Positions 9,719 through 19,420 of a stretch of 64,000 bases of DNA are shown here, in pieces; the first letter of the stretch is position 1; the number at the start of each line of letters is the position of its first letter. This DNA comes from Caballeronia sp. NK8 (lineage in GTDB: Bacteria > Pseudomonadota > Gammaproteobacteria > Burkholderiales > Burkholderiaceae). Location of the stretch: positions 2,976,001 through 3,040,000 of the forward strand of contig NZ_AP024322.1 in NCBI RefSeq assembly GCF_018408855.1, written 5' to 3'. Below the pieces are notes generated by a model. It did not search any database, was not told where the DNA came from, and worked only from the letters and a program-made list of their open reading frames with translations. A program made the translations under genes and the position numbers.

Positions 9719-10573
9719 ATGAATTCGTCGGCCACGATCACGCTCGATGAGAGCCCGATTCGCCGCGCCCCGCTGCGCGGGGTCTCCGCACCGGCGCTGG
9801 AATGTGCCGGCGCGCCATTTGCCTCACCCTATTCCGCGCTGATCGACGCCAAGCTCAAGGGCGATCGACAGATTCAGCGCCTCAACGCCCGCGTCCAGGA
9901 ACTCGCCGCGCTGCTCGCCGCAACGGAAGAGCGCGCGCGCCAGGCGCTCGCGCAGGACTTTCACGACGAAACCGGCGCGGCGCTCACCGTCGCCAACCTC
10001 GCGCTCGCGCGCGCCGGCCACTGGCTGCCTGCCGATGCGCCCGCCACGCTCGGCGATGCGCTGTATCAGGCGCGCGCGGCGCTCGCCGAAGTCTGCGAGG
10101 CGAGTCATCGCATCGTCGAAGGATTGCAGACGCCGAAGCTCGATGCGAACTTCGCCGCCACGCTCGCCGGCTGGGTCGCGAGCTTCGGGGCGCGCACGGC
10201 GATCGCCGTCGACTTTTCCTGCCCCGGCGATGCGCGGCTCGACCGCATGTCGCACGATATGTCGCTCGCGCTCTTTCGACTCATGCAGGAAGCGCTCGGC
10301 AATGTCGCGCGTCACGCGCACGCCGCGCGCGCCCACGTGAGCATCGCGCTCGACGCGCAAGGCGTGGTGCTGAGCATCGTCGACGATGGCGTCGGCATCA
10401 GCGCGGCCGCGCGGCGCAAGAGCGGGCGCTTCGGTCTGTCCGGCATGCGCGCGCGCTGCGAGGCGCTCGGCGGCAGCTTGCGCGTCGCGGCGACGAAGCC
10501 GGCGGGAACCTGCGTGCGCGCCCGTCTGCCGTGGACCGCGGCGCGTCCCGGCCTGTTTGCGCTGAGCGCCTGA
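9719..10573 (+). CDS. Cytoplasmic sensor histidine kinase (HisKA_3 / NarL-partner type)
   Basis: A 284-aa kinase with no transmembrane segment. A coiled helix (residues about 40-75, RQIQRLNARVQELAALLAA) leads to the phosphoacceptor His in QDFHDETGAA (about residue 82). The HATPase_c domain follows, with N-box EALGNVARHA, G1 DDGVG and G2 GRFGLSGM. The HDE form and short DHp fit HisKA_3 kinases that pair with LuxR-type regulators, which is exactly the next gene, 11 bp downstream. The signal may be intracellular or come from a partner, since there is no input domain. Confidence 0.88.
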   Translation: MNSSATITLDESPIRRAPLRGVSAPALECAGAPFASPYSALIDAKLKGDRQIQRLNARVQELAALLAATEERARQALAQDFHDETGAALTVANLALARAGHWLPADAPATLGDALYQARAALAEVCEASHRIVEGLQTPKLDANFAATLAGWVASFGARTAIAVDFSCPGDARLDRMSHDMSLALFRLMQEALGNVARHAHAARAHVSIALDAQGVVLSIVDDGVGISAAARRKSGRFGLSGMRARCEALGGSLRVAATKPAGTCVRARLPWTAARPGLFALSA

Positions 10574-10584
10574 GGCGGCACGCG

Positions 10585-11238
10585 ATGCTCAGGATCCTGC
10601 TCGCCGACGATCACGCCATCGTGCGCCGCGGTGTCGCGCAATTGCTCGTCGAGCGCGGCGTGGCGTCGGAGGTGTCGGAAGCCGAAACGGGCATGCAGGC
10701 GCTCGCGCTCGCCGCGCGCCGTCCGCTCGACGTCGCGCTGCTCGACATCTCTCTGCCCGATGTCAATGGAATCGACCTGCTGAAGCGTCTGAAACGCGAA
10801 ACGCCGCGGCTTCCGGTGCTGATGTTCTCGATGTATCGCGAGGACCAATACGCGGTGCGGGCCTTGAAGGCGGGCGCGTCGGGCTATCTGTCGAAGACGG
10901 CGGACCCGGCGCTGATGATCGGCGCGATTCAGCAGGTCGCGGCGGGGCGCAAGTACGTCAGTCCGGAAATGGCCGAGGCGCTCGCGACTTACGTGTCGCT
11001 CGACTCGGACCGGATGCCGCACGAAAACCTTTCTGACCGCGAGTATCAGACGCTGTGCATGCTGGCATCGGGCAAGCGGCTGACAGACATCGCAAATGCT
11101 TTATCTCTTTCAGTTAAAACCGTGAGCGTTTATCGCGCGCGGTTGCTGGAGAAAATGAAGCTCGCCAACAACGCCGAGCTTACGTTCTACGTGGTGAGCA
11201 ATCGCCTGGTCGACATGAATCCGGCGATCGCGGGGTAA
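10585..11238 (+). CDS. LuxR/NarL-family response regulator
   Basis: A 217-aa DNA-binding regulator. Receiver domain 1-120: acidic pocket ADDHA (Asp9-10), phosphoacceptor Asp in LLDISLPDVNG (about 55), Lys in LSKTADP (about 106). The C-terminal LuxR helix-turn-helix is at about 150-205 with LSDREYQTL and LSVKTVSVYRARLLEKM. It directly follows its cognate kinase, so the two form one transcription unit. The target genes are unknown; inverted repeats on either side of the pair (9483-9499 and 11239-11262) are candidate sites. Confidence 0.92.
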   Translation: MLRILLADDHAIVRRGVAQLLVERGVASEVSEAETGMQALALAARRPLDVALLDISLPDVNGIDLLKRLKRETPRLPVLMFSMYREDQYAVRALKAGASGYLSKTADPALMIGAIQQVAAGRKYVSPEMAEALATYVSLDSDRMPHENLSDREYQTLCMLASGKRLTDIANALSLSVKTVSVYRARLLEKMKLANNAELTFYVVSNRLVDMNPAIAG

Positions 11239-11262
11239 TTTTTATCCTGTTCAGGATAAAAA
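11239..11262. terminator. Perfect 11-bp palindrome, bidirectional terminator or operator
   Basis: TTTTTATCCTG and CAGGATAAAAA are perfect complements separated by TT, immediately after the regulator stop. The T run could terminate transcription on either strand, but the GC-poor stem is weak. The core TTATCCTGTTCAGGATAA could equally be a protein-binding site for the permease gene downstream. Confidence 0.5.
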
Positions 11263-11395
11263 AGAGTGGATCGTAACAATTCGCCGCAAGAATGCGTCAC
11301 GTGCCCGGTCAATGGGCAATCATCGAGTCTCCGATAAAATGTCGGGTTTTCCCGCATCAGGGGCGCCCGCACGCGCCAGAAGGAGACTCACCGCA

Positions 11396-12838
11396 ATGTC
11401 GTTGTTCCGCAAGAAAAATATCGAGCACATGCTGGCCGGCGCGCACAGCACGTCGCTCAAGAAGACGCTCGGCGCCCTCGATCTGACCTTTCTCGGCATC
11501 GGGGCCATCATCGGCACGGGGATTTTCGTGCTGACCGGCACCGGCGCCGTGCAGGCCGGTCCGGCGCTGATGATCTCGTTCCTCGTCGCGGCGATCGCGT
11601 GCTGTTTCGCCGCCCTCGCCTACGCCGAATTCTCGTCGACCATTCCTGTTGCCGGTTCCATCTACACCTATTCGTACGCCACACTCGGCGAACTCGCCGC
11701 GTGGATCATCGGCTGGGACCTGATGCTCGAATACGGGCTCGCGACTTCCGCGGTGTCGGTCGGCTGGTCGGGCTATCTGCAATCGCTGCTGTCGGGCTTC
11801 GGCGTTTCCCTGCCGATGGCGCTCACCGCCGCGCCCGGCGCGCTGCCGGGCCACGTCACCTTCTTCAACCTGCCCGCGTTTCTCGTGATGATGGCGATCA
11901 CGTCGCTGCTGTCGGTCGGCGTGAAGGAATCGACGCGCGTGAACAACCTCATGGTCGCGATCAAGGTGACCGTCGTGCTGCTCGTGATCGCGGTCGGCGT
12001 GTTCCATGTCAAGCCGGCGAACTGGCATCCGTTCATGCCGAACGGCTGGTCCGGCGTGTTCGGCGCCGCGGCGGTGATGTTCTTCGCGTTCATCGGCTTC
12101 GATTCAGTGTCCTCGGCGGCAGAGGAGGTGAAGAATCCGAAGCGCGATCTGCCGATCGGCATCATCTCGTCGCTCGCGGTGTGCGCGGTGCTGTACGTCG
12201 CGGTCGCGGCGGTCGTGACGGGCATCGTGCCGGCGGCGCAGTTCGCGAACAATCCGCATCCGGTGTCGTTCGCGCTGCAGGTGGCGGGACAGAACTGGGT
12301 CGCGGGCTTCATCGACCTCGGCGCAGTGCTCGGCATGCTCACCGTGATTCTGGTGATGAGCTACGGCCAGACGCGCATCATCTACGCGATGTCGCGTGAC
12401 GGTCTGCTGCCCAAGCGCCTTTCGAGCGTGCATCCGCGTTTCGCGACGCCGTTCCTGACGACCTGGCTCGTCGGCATTTTCTTCGGCCTGATCGGCGCGC
12501 TCGTGCCGCTCAACGTGCTCGCGGAACTGATCAACATCGGCACGCTGGCCGCGTTCTCGATGGTGTCGATCGCCGTGCTGATCCTGCGCCGCACGCATCC
12601 CGATCTGCCGCGCGCGTTCCGTTGCCCGGGCGTGCCCGTCGTGCCGGTTCTTGCGGTGGCGTCGTGCCTGTTCCTGATGATCAATCTTCAGGCGATGACG
12701 TGGATCGCGTTCGGGGTGTGGCTCGTGATCGGCCTCGCGATCTACTTCCTGTATTCGCGCCGCTACGCGGTGCTCGGGCGCGCGCCGCTCGAAGCGCCTG
12801 CGGCCAGCGCGAAGCAACGAGAAACCGTGACGCACTGA
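11396..12838 (+). CDS. APC-superfamily amino acid permease
   Basis: Inner-membrane amino acid/polyamine transporter, 480 aa, with about 12 hydrophobic helices. The first begins LDLTFLGIGAIIGTGIFVLT, whose GxGxIIGTGIF motif marks the APC family; FAFIGFDSVSSAAEE in TM6 is typical of the cationic amino-acid transporter (CAT/YfnA) group. The start is ATG 11396, behind AAGGAG at 11379-11384; the frame is open further upstream but without a site. The soluble tail ends KQRETVTH. Substrate not assignable beyond amino acids; a terminator follows. Confidence 0.9.
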   Translation: MSLFRKKNIEHMLAGAHSTSLKKTLGALDLTFLGIGAIIGTGIFVLTGTGAVQAGPALMISFLVAAIACCFAALAYAEFSSTIPVAGSIYTYSYATLGELAAWIIGWDLMLEYGLATSAVSVGWSGYLQSLLSGFGVSLPMALTAAPGALPGHVTFFNLPAFLVMMAITSLLSVGVKESTRVNNLMVAIKVTVVLLVIAVGVFHVKPANWHPFMPNGWSGVFGAAAVMFFAFIGFDSVSSAAEEVKNPKRDLPIGIISSLAVCAVLYVAVAAVVTGIVPAAQFANNPHPVSFALQVAGQNWVAGFIDLGAVLGMLTVILVMSYGQTRIIYAMSRDGLLPKRLSSVHPRFATPFLTTWLVGIFFGLIGALVPLNVLAELINIGTLAAFSMVSIAVLILRRTHPDLPRAFRCPGVPVVPVLAVASCLFLMINLQAMTWIAFGVWLVIGLAIYFLYSRRYAVLGRAPLEAPAASAKQRETVTH

Positions 12839-12854
12839 GCGTCGTCATCGCGAG

Positions 12855-12886
12855 TAAAAAGCGCCGCCCGAGAGGCGGCGCTTTTG
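12855..12886 (+). terminator. Rho-independent terminator after permease
   Basis: AAAAGCGCCGCC and GGCGGCGCTTTT form a stem around a short loop, with T residues after it. Confidence 0.8.
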
Positions 12887-13068
12887 CGTTTAAAGACCCA
12901 ACGCGCGCAAATTTGGGACGGGCGTTCGCGCGGATGGCGACGTGCGCGGAATTATGTTTTACTCGCTGCTACAAACAGATAACACCAAACCCAGCTGAAC
13001 GCTCACGGCGGCAGTAAGGCAGGTGCAACGGCGTGAAGCTGGACCGTCCTCACCAAGGAGACAGTGAA

Positions 13069-13545
13069 ATGGCGCTCAGCATCAGCCTGACGGTCAACGG
13101 GAAACCTGTGACCGCCACCGTCGAACCGCATCTTCTGCTCGTCCAGTTTCTCCGCGAACAACTCAGACTCACCGGCACGCATATCGGCTGCGACACTGCG
13201 CAGTGCGGCGCGTGCACGGTTCATCTCGATGGCCGCGCGATCAAGTCTTGCAACATCCTCGCCGCGCAGGCAGACGGCATGGAAGTGACGACCATCGAAG
13301 GCATGGCGAAAGACGGCCAGCTTCATCCGATGCAGGCGGCGTTCAAGGAATGTCACGGCCTTCAGTGCGGATTCTGCACGCCGGGCATGGTGATGAGCGC
13401 GAGCGCGCTGGCGGCGCAATCGCCCAATCTCTCCGAAGAAGAAGTGCGCGAGCAGCTCGACGGCAACCTGTGCCGCTGTACGGGCTATCACAACATCGTC
13501 AAAGCGGTTCTCCAGGGCGCGCAGGCCATGAAAACCAGCGCCTGA
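13069..13545 (+). CDS. [2Fe-2S] small subunit of a molybdenum hydroxylase (CoxS/XdhA-like)
   Basis: Electron-transfer subunit, 158 aa, of a three-subunit xanthine oxidase-family enzyme. The N-terminal plant-type cluster is [15 protein letters not shown] (about residues 42-56) with a later Cys in SCNIL. The C-terminal four-helix cluster has CGFCTPGM (about 101) and CRCTGYHN (about 136). The start is ATG 13069 behind AAGGAG. It is first gene of a seven-gene operon; the 230 bp before it carries no obvious sigma-70 or sigma-54 promoter. Confidence 0.95.
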   Translation: MALSISLTVNGKPVTATVEPHLLLVQFLREQLRLTGTHIGCDTAQCGACTVHLDGRAIKSCNILAAQADGMEVTTIEGMAKDGQLHPMQAAFKECHGLQCGFCTPGMVMSASALAAQSPNLSEEEVREQLDGNLCRCTGYHNIVKAVLQGAQAMKTSA

Positions 13546-13607
13546 TACGCGCGCGTTGCGCCCCTTCCATTCGAAACGATGAATCGCGCCTTGAAAAGGA
13601 GACCGCG

Positions 13608-15989
13608 ATGAATGCCCCTGAGCAACAGAAATTGATCGGCGCCGGCGTCAAACGCAAGGAAGATTACCGCTTCCTGACGGGCGCGGGCCAGTACACCGAC
13701 GATGTCGTCCTGCCGCAGCAGAGCTTCGGCGTATTCCTGCGCTCGCCGCACGCGCACGCGAAGATCGCGCGCATCGATATTGAAGCCGCGAGGAAGTCGC
13801 CGGGCGTGATCGGCATCTTCACCGGCAAGGACATGGCGGGCGAGAACGTCGGCGGCCTGCCGTGCGGCTGGCTCATCCACAGCACCGACGGCTCGCCGAT
13901 GCACGAGCCGCCGCATCCCGTCATCGCGCACGACAAGGTGCTGCATGTGGGCGATCAGGTCGCGCTGGTCGTCGCGGAATCGGTGAAGGAGGCGAAAGAC
14001 GCGCTCGAACTGATCGAGGTGGATTACGACGAACTTCCCGCGACCGTCGATACCGGGAGCGCATCGGATGCCGGTCAGTCGCTCGTGCACGACAGCGTGC
14101 CGAACAACGTCTGCTACAACTGGGGCCACGGCGACAAGGCGAAGACCGACGCCGCTTTCGCGCAGGCCGCGCACGTGACCACGCTCGATATCGTGAACCA
14201 GCGCCTCGTGCCGAACGCGATCGAGCCGCGCGCCGTGAACGCGAGCTATTCGAAGCACGACGAGAGCTACACGGTGTACGTCGCGAATCAGAATCCGCAC
14301 GTCGAGCGTCTGCTGATGGCGGCGTTCGTGCTGTCGCTGCCGGAATCGAAGCTGCGCGTGATCGCGCCGGACGTGGGCGGCGGCTTCGGCTCGAAGATCT
14401 TTCTGTATCCGGAGGATGTCGCGCTGACGTGGGCGTCGAAGAAAGTTGGGCGGCCGATCAAGTGGACGGCGGAGCGCTCCGAAGCATTCCTCTCCGACGC
14501 GCACGGCCGCGATCACGTCACCAAGGCCGAACTCGCGCTCGACAAGGACGGCAAGTTCATCGGCATGCGCGTGCATACGACGGCGAACATGGGCGCGTAT
14601 CTGTCGACGTTCGCATCGTCGATTCCGACCGTGCTCTACGCGACGCTGCTCGCCGGCCAGTACACGACGCCCGCGATCTATGCGGAAGTGAAAGCGGTGT
14701 TCACGAACACGGTGCCGGTCGATGCGTATCGCGGCGCGGGCCGTCCGGAAGCAACCTACGTCGTCGAGCGCCTCGTCGAAACCGCGGCGCGCGAGTTGAA
14801 CATCGATCCGGTCGAACTGCGCCGGCGCAACTTCATCCGCGAGTTTCCGTACGCGACGCCGGTCGGTCTCACCTACGACACCGGCGATTACGACGCGTGC
14901 CTGAACCGCGCGCTCGAACTCGCCGACGTGAAAGGCTTCGCGGCGCGCAAGGAAGAATCGAAGAAGAGCGGCAAGCTGCGCGGCATCGGTTACTCGTGCT
15001 ACATCGAGGCGTGCGGGCTCGCGCCGTCGAATGTCGCGGGCGCGCTGGGCGCGCGTGCGGGCCTGTTCGAGGCGGGCGAAGTGCGCGTGCATCCGACCGG
15101 CTCCGTCACCGTCTTCACCGGCTCGCACAGCCACGGGCAAGGGCACGAAACGACCTTCGCGCAAGTCGTCGCGGACCGGCTCGGCATCGCGATCGAGAAC
15201 ATCGAAGTCATTCACGGCGATACCGGGCGCATTCCGTTCGGCATGGGCACGTACGGCTCGCGTTCGATTTCGGTCGGCGGCTCGGCGATCATGAAGGCGC
15301 TCGACAAGGTCGAAGCGAAGGCGAAGAAGATCGCCGCGCATCTGCTCGAAGCGGCGGCGGAGGACATCGAGTTCAAGAACGGCGTGTTCCGCGTCGCGGG
15401 CACGGACCGCACGAAGACCTTCGTCGATGTATCGCTCGCCGCGTACGTGCCGCACAACTTCCCGCTCGAAACCATGGAGCCGGGCCTCAACGAAAACGCG
15501 TTCTACGATCCGACCAACTTCACGTATCCGTCGGGCGCGTATGTGTGCGAAGTCGAAGTGGATCAGGACACGGGCGAGACGCGCATCCAGAAATTCACGG
15601 CAGTCGATGATTTCGGCAACGTGATCAATCCGATGATCGTCGAAGGCCAGGTGCACGGCGGGCTGGGGCAGGGCATCGGTCAGGCGATGCTCGAACGCTG
15701 CGTGTACGACAACAGCACCGGCCAGTTGCTTTCCGGCTCGTTCATGGATTACGCGATGCCGCACGCGATCGACCTGCCGAACTTCACGGTCGAAACCGCG
15801 AAGGGCACGCCGTGCACGCACAATCCGCTCGGCGTGAAGGGCTGCGGCGAAGCGGGCGCGATCGGCTCGCCGCCCGCCGTCATCAACGCGATTCTCGATG
15901 CGCTCAGCCACCTCGGCGTGAAGGATCTGCAGATGCCCGCCACGCCGCATCGCGTCTGGACCGCGATGCACAACGCCCAACACGCCTGA
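13608..15989 (+). CDS. Molybdopterin-binding large subunit, form II CoxL-like
   Basis: Catalytic subunit (793 aa) of a CO-dehydrogenase/xanthine-oxidase-family hydroxylase binding a molybdopterin-cytosine-type cofactor. It has Ald_Xan_dh_C N-terminal (1-120) and MoCoBD domains with [11 protein letters not shown] (about 265) and the catalytic Glu in [13 protein letters not shown] (about 748). The active-site loop reads AYRGAGR (about 373-379), as in form II; true CO dehydrogenase (form I) has AYRCSFR with the Cu-binding Cys. CO is therefore an unlikely substrate; an aromatic, purine or aldehyde substrate is more plausible. ATG 13608 follows AAGGAGA. A long reading frame covers the opposite strand but is a GC-skew artefact. 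Confidence 0.95.
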   Translation: MNAPEQQKLIGAGVKRKEDYRFLTGAGQYTDDVVLPQQSFGVFLRSPHAHAKIARIDIEAARKSPGVIGIFTGKDMAGENVGGLPCGWLIHSTDGSPMHEPPHPVIAHDKVLHVGDQVALVVAESVKEAKDALELIEVDYDELPATVDTGSASDAGQSLVHDSVPNNVCYNWGHGDKAKTDAAFAQAAHVTTLDIVNQRLVPNAIEPRAVNASYSKHDESYTVYVANQNPHVERLLMAAFVLSLPESKLRVIAPDVGGGFGSKIFLYPEDVALTWASKKVGRPIKWTAERSEAFLSDAHGRDHVTKAELALDKDGKFIGMRVHTTANMGAYLSTFASSIPTVLYATLLAGQYTTPAIYAEVKAVFTNTVPVDAYRGAGRPEATYVVERLVETAARELNIDPVELRRRNFIREFPYATPVGLTYDTGDYDACLNRALELADVKGFAARKEESKKSGKLRGIGYSCYIEACGLAPSNVAGALGARAGLFEAGEVRVHPTGSVTVFTGSHSHGQGHETTFAQVVADRLGIAIENIEVIHGDTGRIPFGMGTYGSRSISVGGSAIMKALDKVEAKAKKIAAHLLEAAAEDIEFKNGVFRVAGTDRTKTFVDVSLAAYVPHNFPLETMEPGLNENAFYDPTNFTYPSGAYVCEVEVDQDTGETRIQKFTAVDDFGNVINPMIVEGQVHGGLGQGIGQAMLERCVYDNSTGQLLSGSFMDYAMPHAIDLPNFTVETAKGTPCTHNPLGVKGCGEAGAIGSPPAVINAILDALSHLGVKDLQMPATPHRVWTAMHNAQHA

Positions 15990-16000
15990 GGAGACCGGCC

Positions 16001-16801
16001 ATGTACACATTCGAATATGAGCGTCTGGGTGAAGCGAAGGCGGCGGTCGCGGCGTTTTCCGGCGACGCCGACGCCAAGTTCCTCGCGGGCGGCCAGAGCC
16101 TCTTGCCGACGATGCGCCTGCGCCTCGCGCAGCCATCGAAGCTGATCGACGTGACGCGCGTCGCATCAATGAAAAGCGTCACGCTCGCCGGCGACACGCT
16201 CACCATCGGCGGCGCGGTGTGTCATGCGCAGGTCGCATCGAACGCCGATGTGAAGCGCGCGCTGCCGGGCCTCGCGGACCTCGCGAGCCGCATCGGCGAC
16301 CGGCAGGTGCGCGAGCGCGGCACCATCGGCGGCTCGCTCGCCAACGACGATCCGGCGGCGTGTTATCCGTCCGCCGTGCTCGCGCTCAACGCGACGGTCG
16401 TGACGGATAGAAGGCGCATCGCGGCGGACGATTTCTTCATCGACATGTACCAGACCGCGCTCGAACCCGACGAACTCATCACGGCAGTGGAGTTCCCGCT
16501 CGCCGAACGCGCGGGCTACGAGAAGTTTCGCAATCCGGCGTCGCACTTCGCGCTGGTCGGCGTATTCGTCGCGAAGTTCAAGGATGGCGTGCGCGTCGGC
16601 GTGACGGGCGCGGCTTCTTCGGTGTTTCGTCCGGCCGAACTGGAAGCGGCGTTGTCGAAGGACTTCTCGGTCGCGTCGGCGCGCGGCGTGACGATTTCGC
16701 CCGACCAGTTGAACGACGACATGCACGCGAGCGCCGCGTACCGCGCGCATCTGATTCCGGTGCTCACAGGACGCGCGATCGAGCGCGCGATGTCGTTCTG
16801 A
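16001..16801 (+). CDS. FAD-binding medium subunit of molybdenum hydroxylase (CoxM-like)
   Basis: A 266-aa flavoprotein subunit that passes electrons from the iron-sulfur subunit to the external acceptor. FAD-binding motifs are AGGQSLLPTM (about residues 28-37) and TIGGSLANDDPA (about 107-118), both standard for the family. It is spaced 11 bp from the large subunit, with AGGAG at the junction. With the two preceding genes it completes the usual heterotrimer; here the order is S-L-M, unlike the M-S-L order of Oligotropha cox. Confidence 0.94.
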   Translation: MYTFEYERLGEAKAAVAAFSGDADAKFLAGGQSLLPTMRLRLAQPSKLIDVTRVASMKSVTLAGDTLTIGGAVCHAQVASNADVKRALPGLADLASRIGDRQVRERGTIGGSLANDDPAACYPSAVLALNATVVTDRRRIAADDFFIDMYQTALEPDELITAVEFPLAERAGYEKFRNPASHFALVGVFVAKFKDGVRVGVTGAASSVFRPAELEAALSKDFSVASARGVTISPDQLNDDMHASAAYRAHLIPVLTGRAIERAMSF

Positions 16802-16806
16802 TCGCG

Positions 16807-17700
16807 ATGCAGGGCGAGCCCGCTTCCATCGACGAGACGCTCGCGCGCCTGCGCGAGCATCAGTACTTCGCGAACCGCGAGCTCGCGACGGCGCTCTTTC
16901 TCGCGCTCAAAATGCAGCGGCCGCTCTTTCTCGAGGGTGAGCCGGGCGTCGGCAAGACGGAACTCGCGAAGGCGGCGGCGGGCCTGTGCGGCACTACGCT
17001 GCTGCGCCTGCAATGCTACGAAGGGCTCGATACCGCGAGCGCGCTGTACGAATGGGACTATCCGCGCCAGATCATGGCGCTGCGGCTGGCCGAGGCATCG
17101 GGCGAAACGCCGTCGAACGATTCGCTGTATCGCGGCGAGTTTCTGCTGAAGCGTCCCTTGCTTCAGGCTCTGCTGCCCGATCCCGTGAATCCGGACGCGC
17201 GCCGTGTCTTGCTGATCGACGAAATCGATCGCGCCGACGAGCCGTTCGAAGCGTTCCTGCTCGAACTGCTGTCGGATTTTCAGGTATCGATTCCGGAGTA
17301 CGGCACGGTGCGGGCCGCGCGGCCGCCGCTCGTCGTGATGACGTCGAATCGCACGCGCGAAGTGCACGACGCGCTCAAACGCCGCTGTCTCTATCAATGG
17401 ATCGGCTATCCCGAGCGCGATGTCGAACTGGCGATCGTCGCGGCGCGCGCGCCTGAAGCGGGGCGCGCGTTGCAGCAACGCGCCGTCGCGTTCGTGCATG
17501 CGCTGCGCACGCTGGACCTGTTCAAGGCGCCGGGCGTCGCGGAGACGATCGACTGGTGTCGCGCGCTGGCGGCGTTGTCGGTGTCGGAACTCGATCCGCA
17601 ATCGGTGCAGAACACGCTCGGCGTGCTGCTGAAGTATCAGGACGATCTCGCGCGCATGGACGCCGACACGCTCGCGCAATGCCTGACCGCCACGCCATGA
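16807..17700 (+). CDS. MoxR-family AAA ATPase (CoxD-like)
   Basis: A 297-aa AAA+ ATPase that helps mature the molybdenum hydroxylase active site, by analogy with CoxD. Walker A is GEPGVGKTE (about residues 43-51), Walker B is VLLIDEIDRAD (about 134-144), and sensor-1 is TSNRTRE. It starts 5 bp after the FAD subunit and its stop overlaps the next gene by 4 bp. The pairing with a VWA protein is the classic MoxR-VWA chaperone arrangement. Confidence 0.92.
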   Translation: MQGEPASIDETLARLREHQYFANRELATALFLALKMQRPLFLEGEPGVGKTELAKAAAGLCGTTLLRLQCYEGLDTASALYEWDYPRQIMALRLAEASGETPSNDSLYRGEFLLKRPLLQALLPDPVNPDARRVLLIDEIDRADEPFEAFLLELLSDFQVSIPEYGTVRAARPPLVVMTSNRTREVHDALKRRCLYQWIGYPERDVELAIVAARAPEAGRALQQRAVAFVHALRTLDLFKAPGVAETIDWCRALAALSVSELDPQSVQNTLGVLLKYQDDLARMDADTLAQCLTATP

Positions 17701-18887
17701 CGATGGAACCGCTCGCCCGCAATGTCGTGCATTTCGTGAGGCTCTTGCGGGGCGCGGGCCTCGGCATGTCGCCCGCGCATGCGGTCGATGCGCTCGACGC
17801 GCTGCGCTTCGTCGATCTGAACCGTCGCGACGACGTGCGCGCGACGCTTGCGTGCCTGCTCGTTCATGCCAGCGACGAACGCGAGATCTTCGACGCGGCC
17901 TTCGATCTCTTCTGGCGCGATCCCGATTGGGAAGGCAAGTTGCGCGCGCTGTTGCTGCCGAAGGTGACGAACGGCATGCCGCCGCCCAAACGCAACAACC
18001 GTCTCGCCGACGCATTGGCGACGCGCGCGGCGGCATCGAAGGCGCAGGCGTCGGAATCGAAGCCCGAGGAGGCGCACGCGCGCATCACGTTCAGTTCGCA
18101 GGAGCGCCTGAGTCATCGCGATTTCGACACGCTCAGCGCCGACGAATGGCGCACGCTGCGGCATCAGATCCGCGCGCACCGGATGCCGCTCGCGACCGAG
18201 CCGACGCGCAGGCTGAAGGCGGCGTCGCGCGGCACGCACGCCGATCTCAAGGCGAGCGCGCGCCATGCCGTGCGCTCCGGCGGCGACTGGACCGTGTGGA
18301 AGTACCGCGCGGCGGTCGAGCGTCGGCCGCCGCTCGTATTGCTGCTCGACATCTCCGGTTCGATGAGCGCGTATTCGCGCGCCGTACTCTATTTCTGCCA
18401 CGCGCTGCTGCAATCGCGCGAACGCCTGCAAGTGTTCCTGTTCGGCACGCGCCTGACCAACGCGACGCGCGCATTGCGCGAACGCGATCCCGATGTCGCC
18501 ATCGCGACGCTCGGCACACAGGTCGCCGACTGGTCGGGCGGCACGCGCATCGGCGCGGCGCTCGCCGAGTTCAATCGACGCTGGGCGCGCCGCGTGCTGG
18601 CCGGCCGGGCGACGGTGCTGCTCGTCACCGATGGCCTCGATCACGACGCCATTGACGTGCTCGATGCCGAGATGCGCAGGCTCAAGCGCTTCGCGCATCG
18701 GCTCGTGTGGCTGAATCCGCTGTTGCGCTTTGCCGATTTCACGCCGCGCGCGCGAGGCGTGCGCGCGATCCTGCCTCACGTCGACGCGATGCTCGCGGCG
18801 CACAACCTCGACAGCCTCGGCGCCGTTGGCCGGGAACTCGCCGCCCTGTCGCAACCCAAGCCCTTAGGAGCTGCTCCATGGAACTGA
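17697..18887 (+). CDS. VWA-domain protein (CoxE-like)
   Basis: A 396-aa protein with a C-terminal von Willebrand factor A domain. The MIDAS motif is LLLDISGSMSAYSR (about residue 218), and further metal-site residues are in SGGTRIG and VTDGLDHD. The N-terminal half is the charged CoxE-type region. It is the partner of the preceding MoxR ATPase, presumably acting on the hydroxylase large subunit. The ATGA overlap at 17697-17700 couples it to that gene; the frame is open further upstream but only inside the ATPase gene. Its end overlaps the SRPBCC gene by 10 bp. Confidence 0.92.
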   Translation: MTMEPLARNVVHFVRLLRGAGLGMSPAHAVDALDALRFVDLNRRDDVRATLACLLVHASDEREIFDAAFDLFWRDPDWEGKLRALLLPKVTNGMPPPKRNNRLADALATRAAASKAQASESKPEEAHARITFSSQERLSHRDFDTLSADEWRTLRHQIRAHRMPLATEPTRRLKAASRGTHADLKASARHAVRSGGDWTVWKYRAAVERRPPLVLLLDISGSMSAYSRAVLYFCHALLQSRERLQVFLFGTRLTNATRALRERDPDVAIATLGTQVADWSGGTRIGAALAEFNRRWARRVLAGRATVLLVTDGLDHDAIDVLDAEMRRLKRFAHRLVWLNPLLRFADFTPRARGVRAILPHVDAMLAAHNLDSLGAVGRELAALSQPKPLGAAPWN

Positions 18888-19420
18888 CCGAAACGCACAC
18901 GTTGCCCGTATCGCAGGCGCGCGCGTGGGAAGCGCTCAACGACACTTCGATGCTGAAGGTCTGCATTCCGGGCTGCGACAGCATCGACGCGGACGGGGAA
19001 AATGCGTACAACGTCGCGATGACGGCGGCGGTCGGCCCGGTGAAGGCGCGCTTCAAGGGCAGAATGGAGCTCACGAATATCGACGCCCCGAATACTTATA
19101 CGATCGTGTTCGAGGGGCAGGGCGGCGCGGCCGGTTTCAGCAAGGGCAGCGCGACCGTGAACCTCGAACCCGGCGCCGATGCCGACACGACCACGCTCAC
19201 CTACAGCGCGAACGCGCAGGTGGGCGGCAAGCTCGCGCAGATCGGCTCGCGGCTCGTCGACGGCGCGGCGCGTAAGATTGCGGGAGAATTTTTCAAGCGG
19301 TTCAGCGCGCAGTTGCAAGGCGGGCAGGAATCACAGGACGCAGCCGCCGACGGTGAAAGCGGCGGAGAAGGGCAGGAGAAAGGAAAGAAATCATGGACAG
19401 CGTGGATCTCGAAGTCCTGA
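18878..19420 (+). CDS. SRPBCC-family protein (CoxG-like)
   Basis: A 180-aa protein of the CoxG/SRPBCC fold. The N-terminal 145 residues match the family (TLPVSQARAWEALND, then VGPVKARFKGRMEL and VGGKLAQIGSRLVDGAA). The last 35 residues are a low-complexity Gly/Glu/Lys tail. In other bacteria CoxG proteins are found with Mo hydroxylases and are thought to anchor or recruit the enzyme. ATG 18878 follows AGGAG at 18866-18870. It overlaps both neighbours, supporting one polycistronic message. Confidence 0.9.
   Translation: MELTETHTLPVSQARAWEALNDTSMLKVCIPGCDSIDADGENAYNVAMTAAVGPVKARFKGRMELTNIDAPNTYTIVFEGQGGAAGFSKGSATVNLEPGADADTTTLTYSANAQVGGKLAQIGSRLVDGAARKIAGEFFKRFSAQLQGGQESQDAAADGESGGEGQEKGKKSWTAWISKS

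Noticed and set aside
13608..15989. Annotation as true CO dehydrogenase large subunit
   Set aside because: The active-site loop is AYRGAGR; the Cys-containing AYRCSFR of form I is missing.
13488..16169. 893-codon minus-strand frame opposite the molybdopterin large subunit
   Set aside because: Antisense artefact of high third-position GC; the plus strand encodes a complete, motif-bearing protein.
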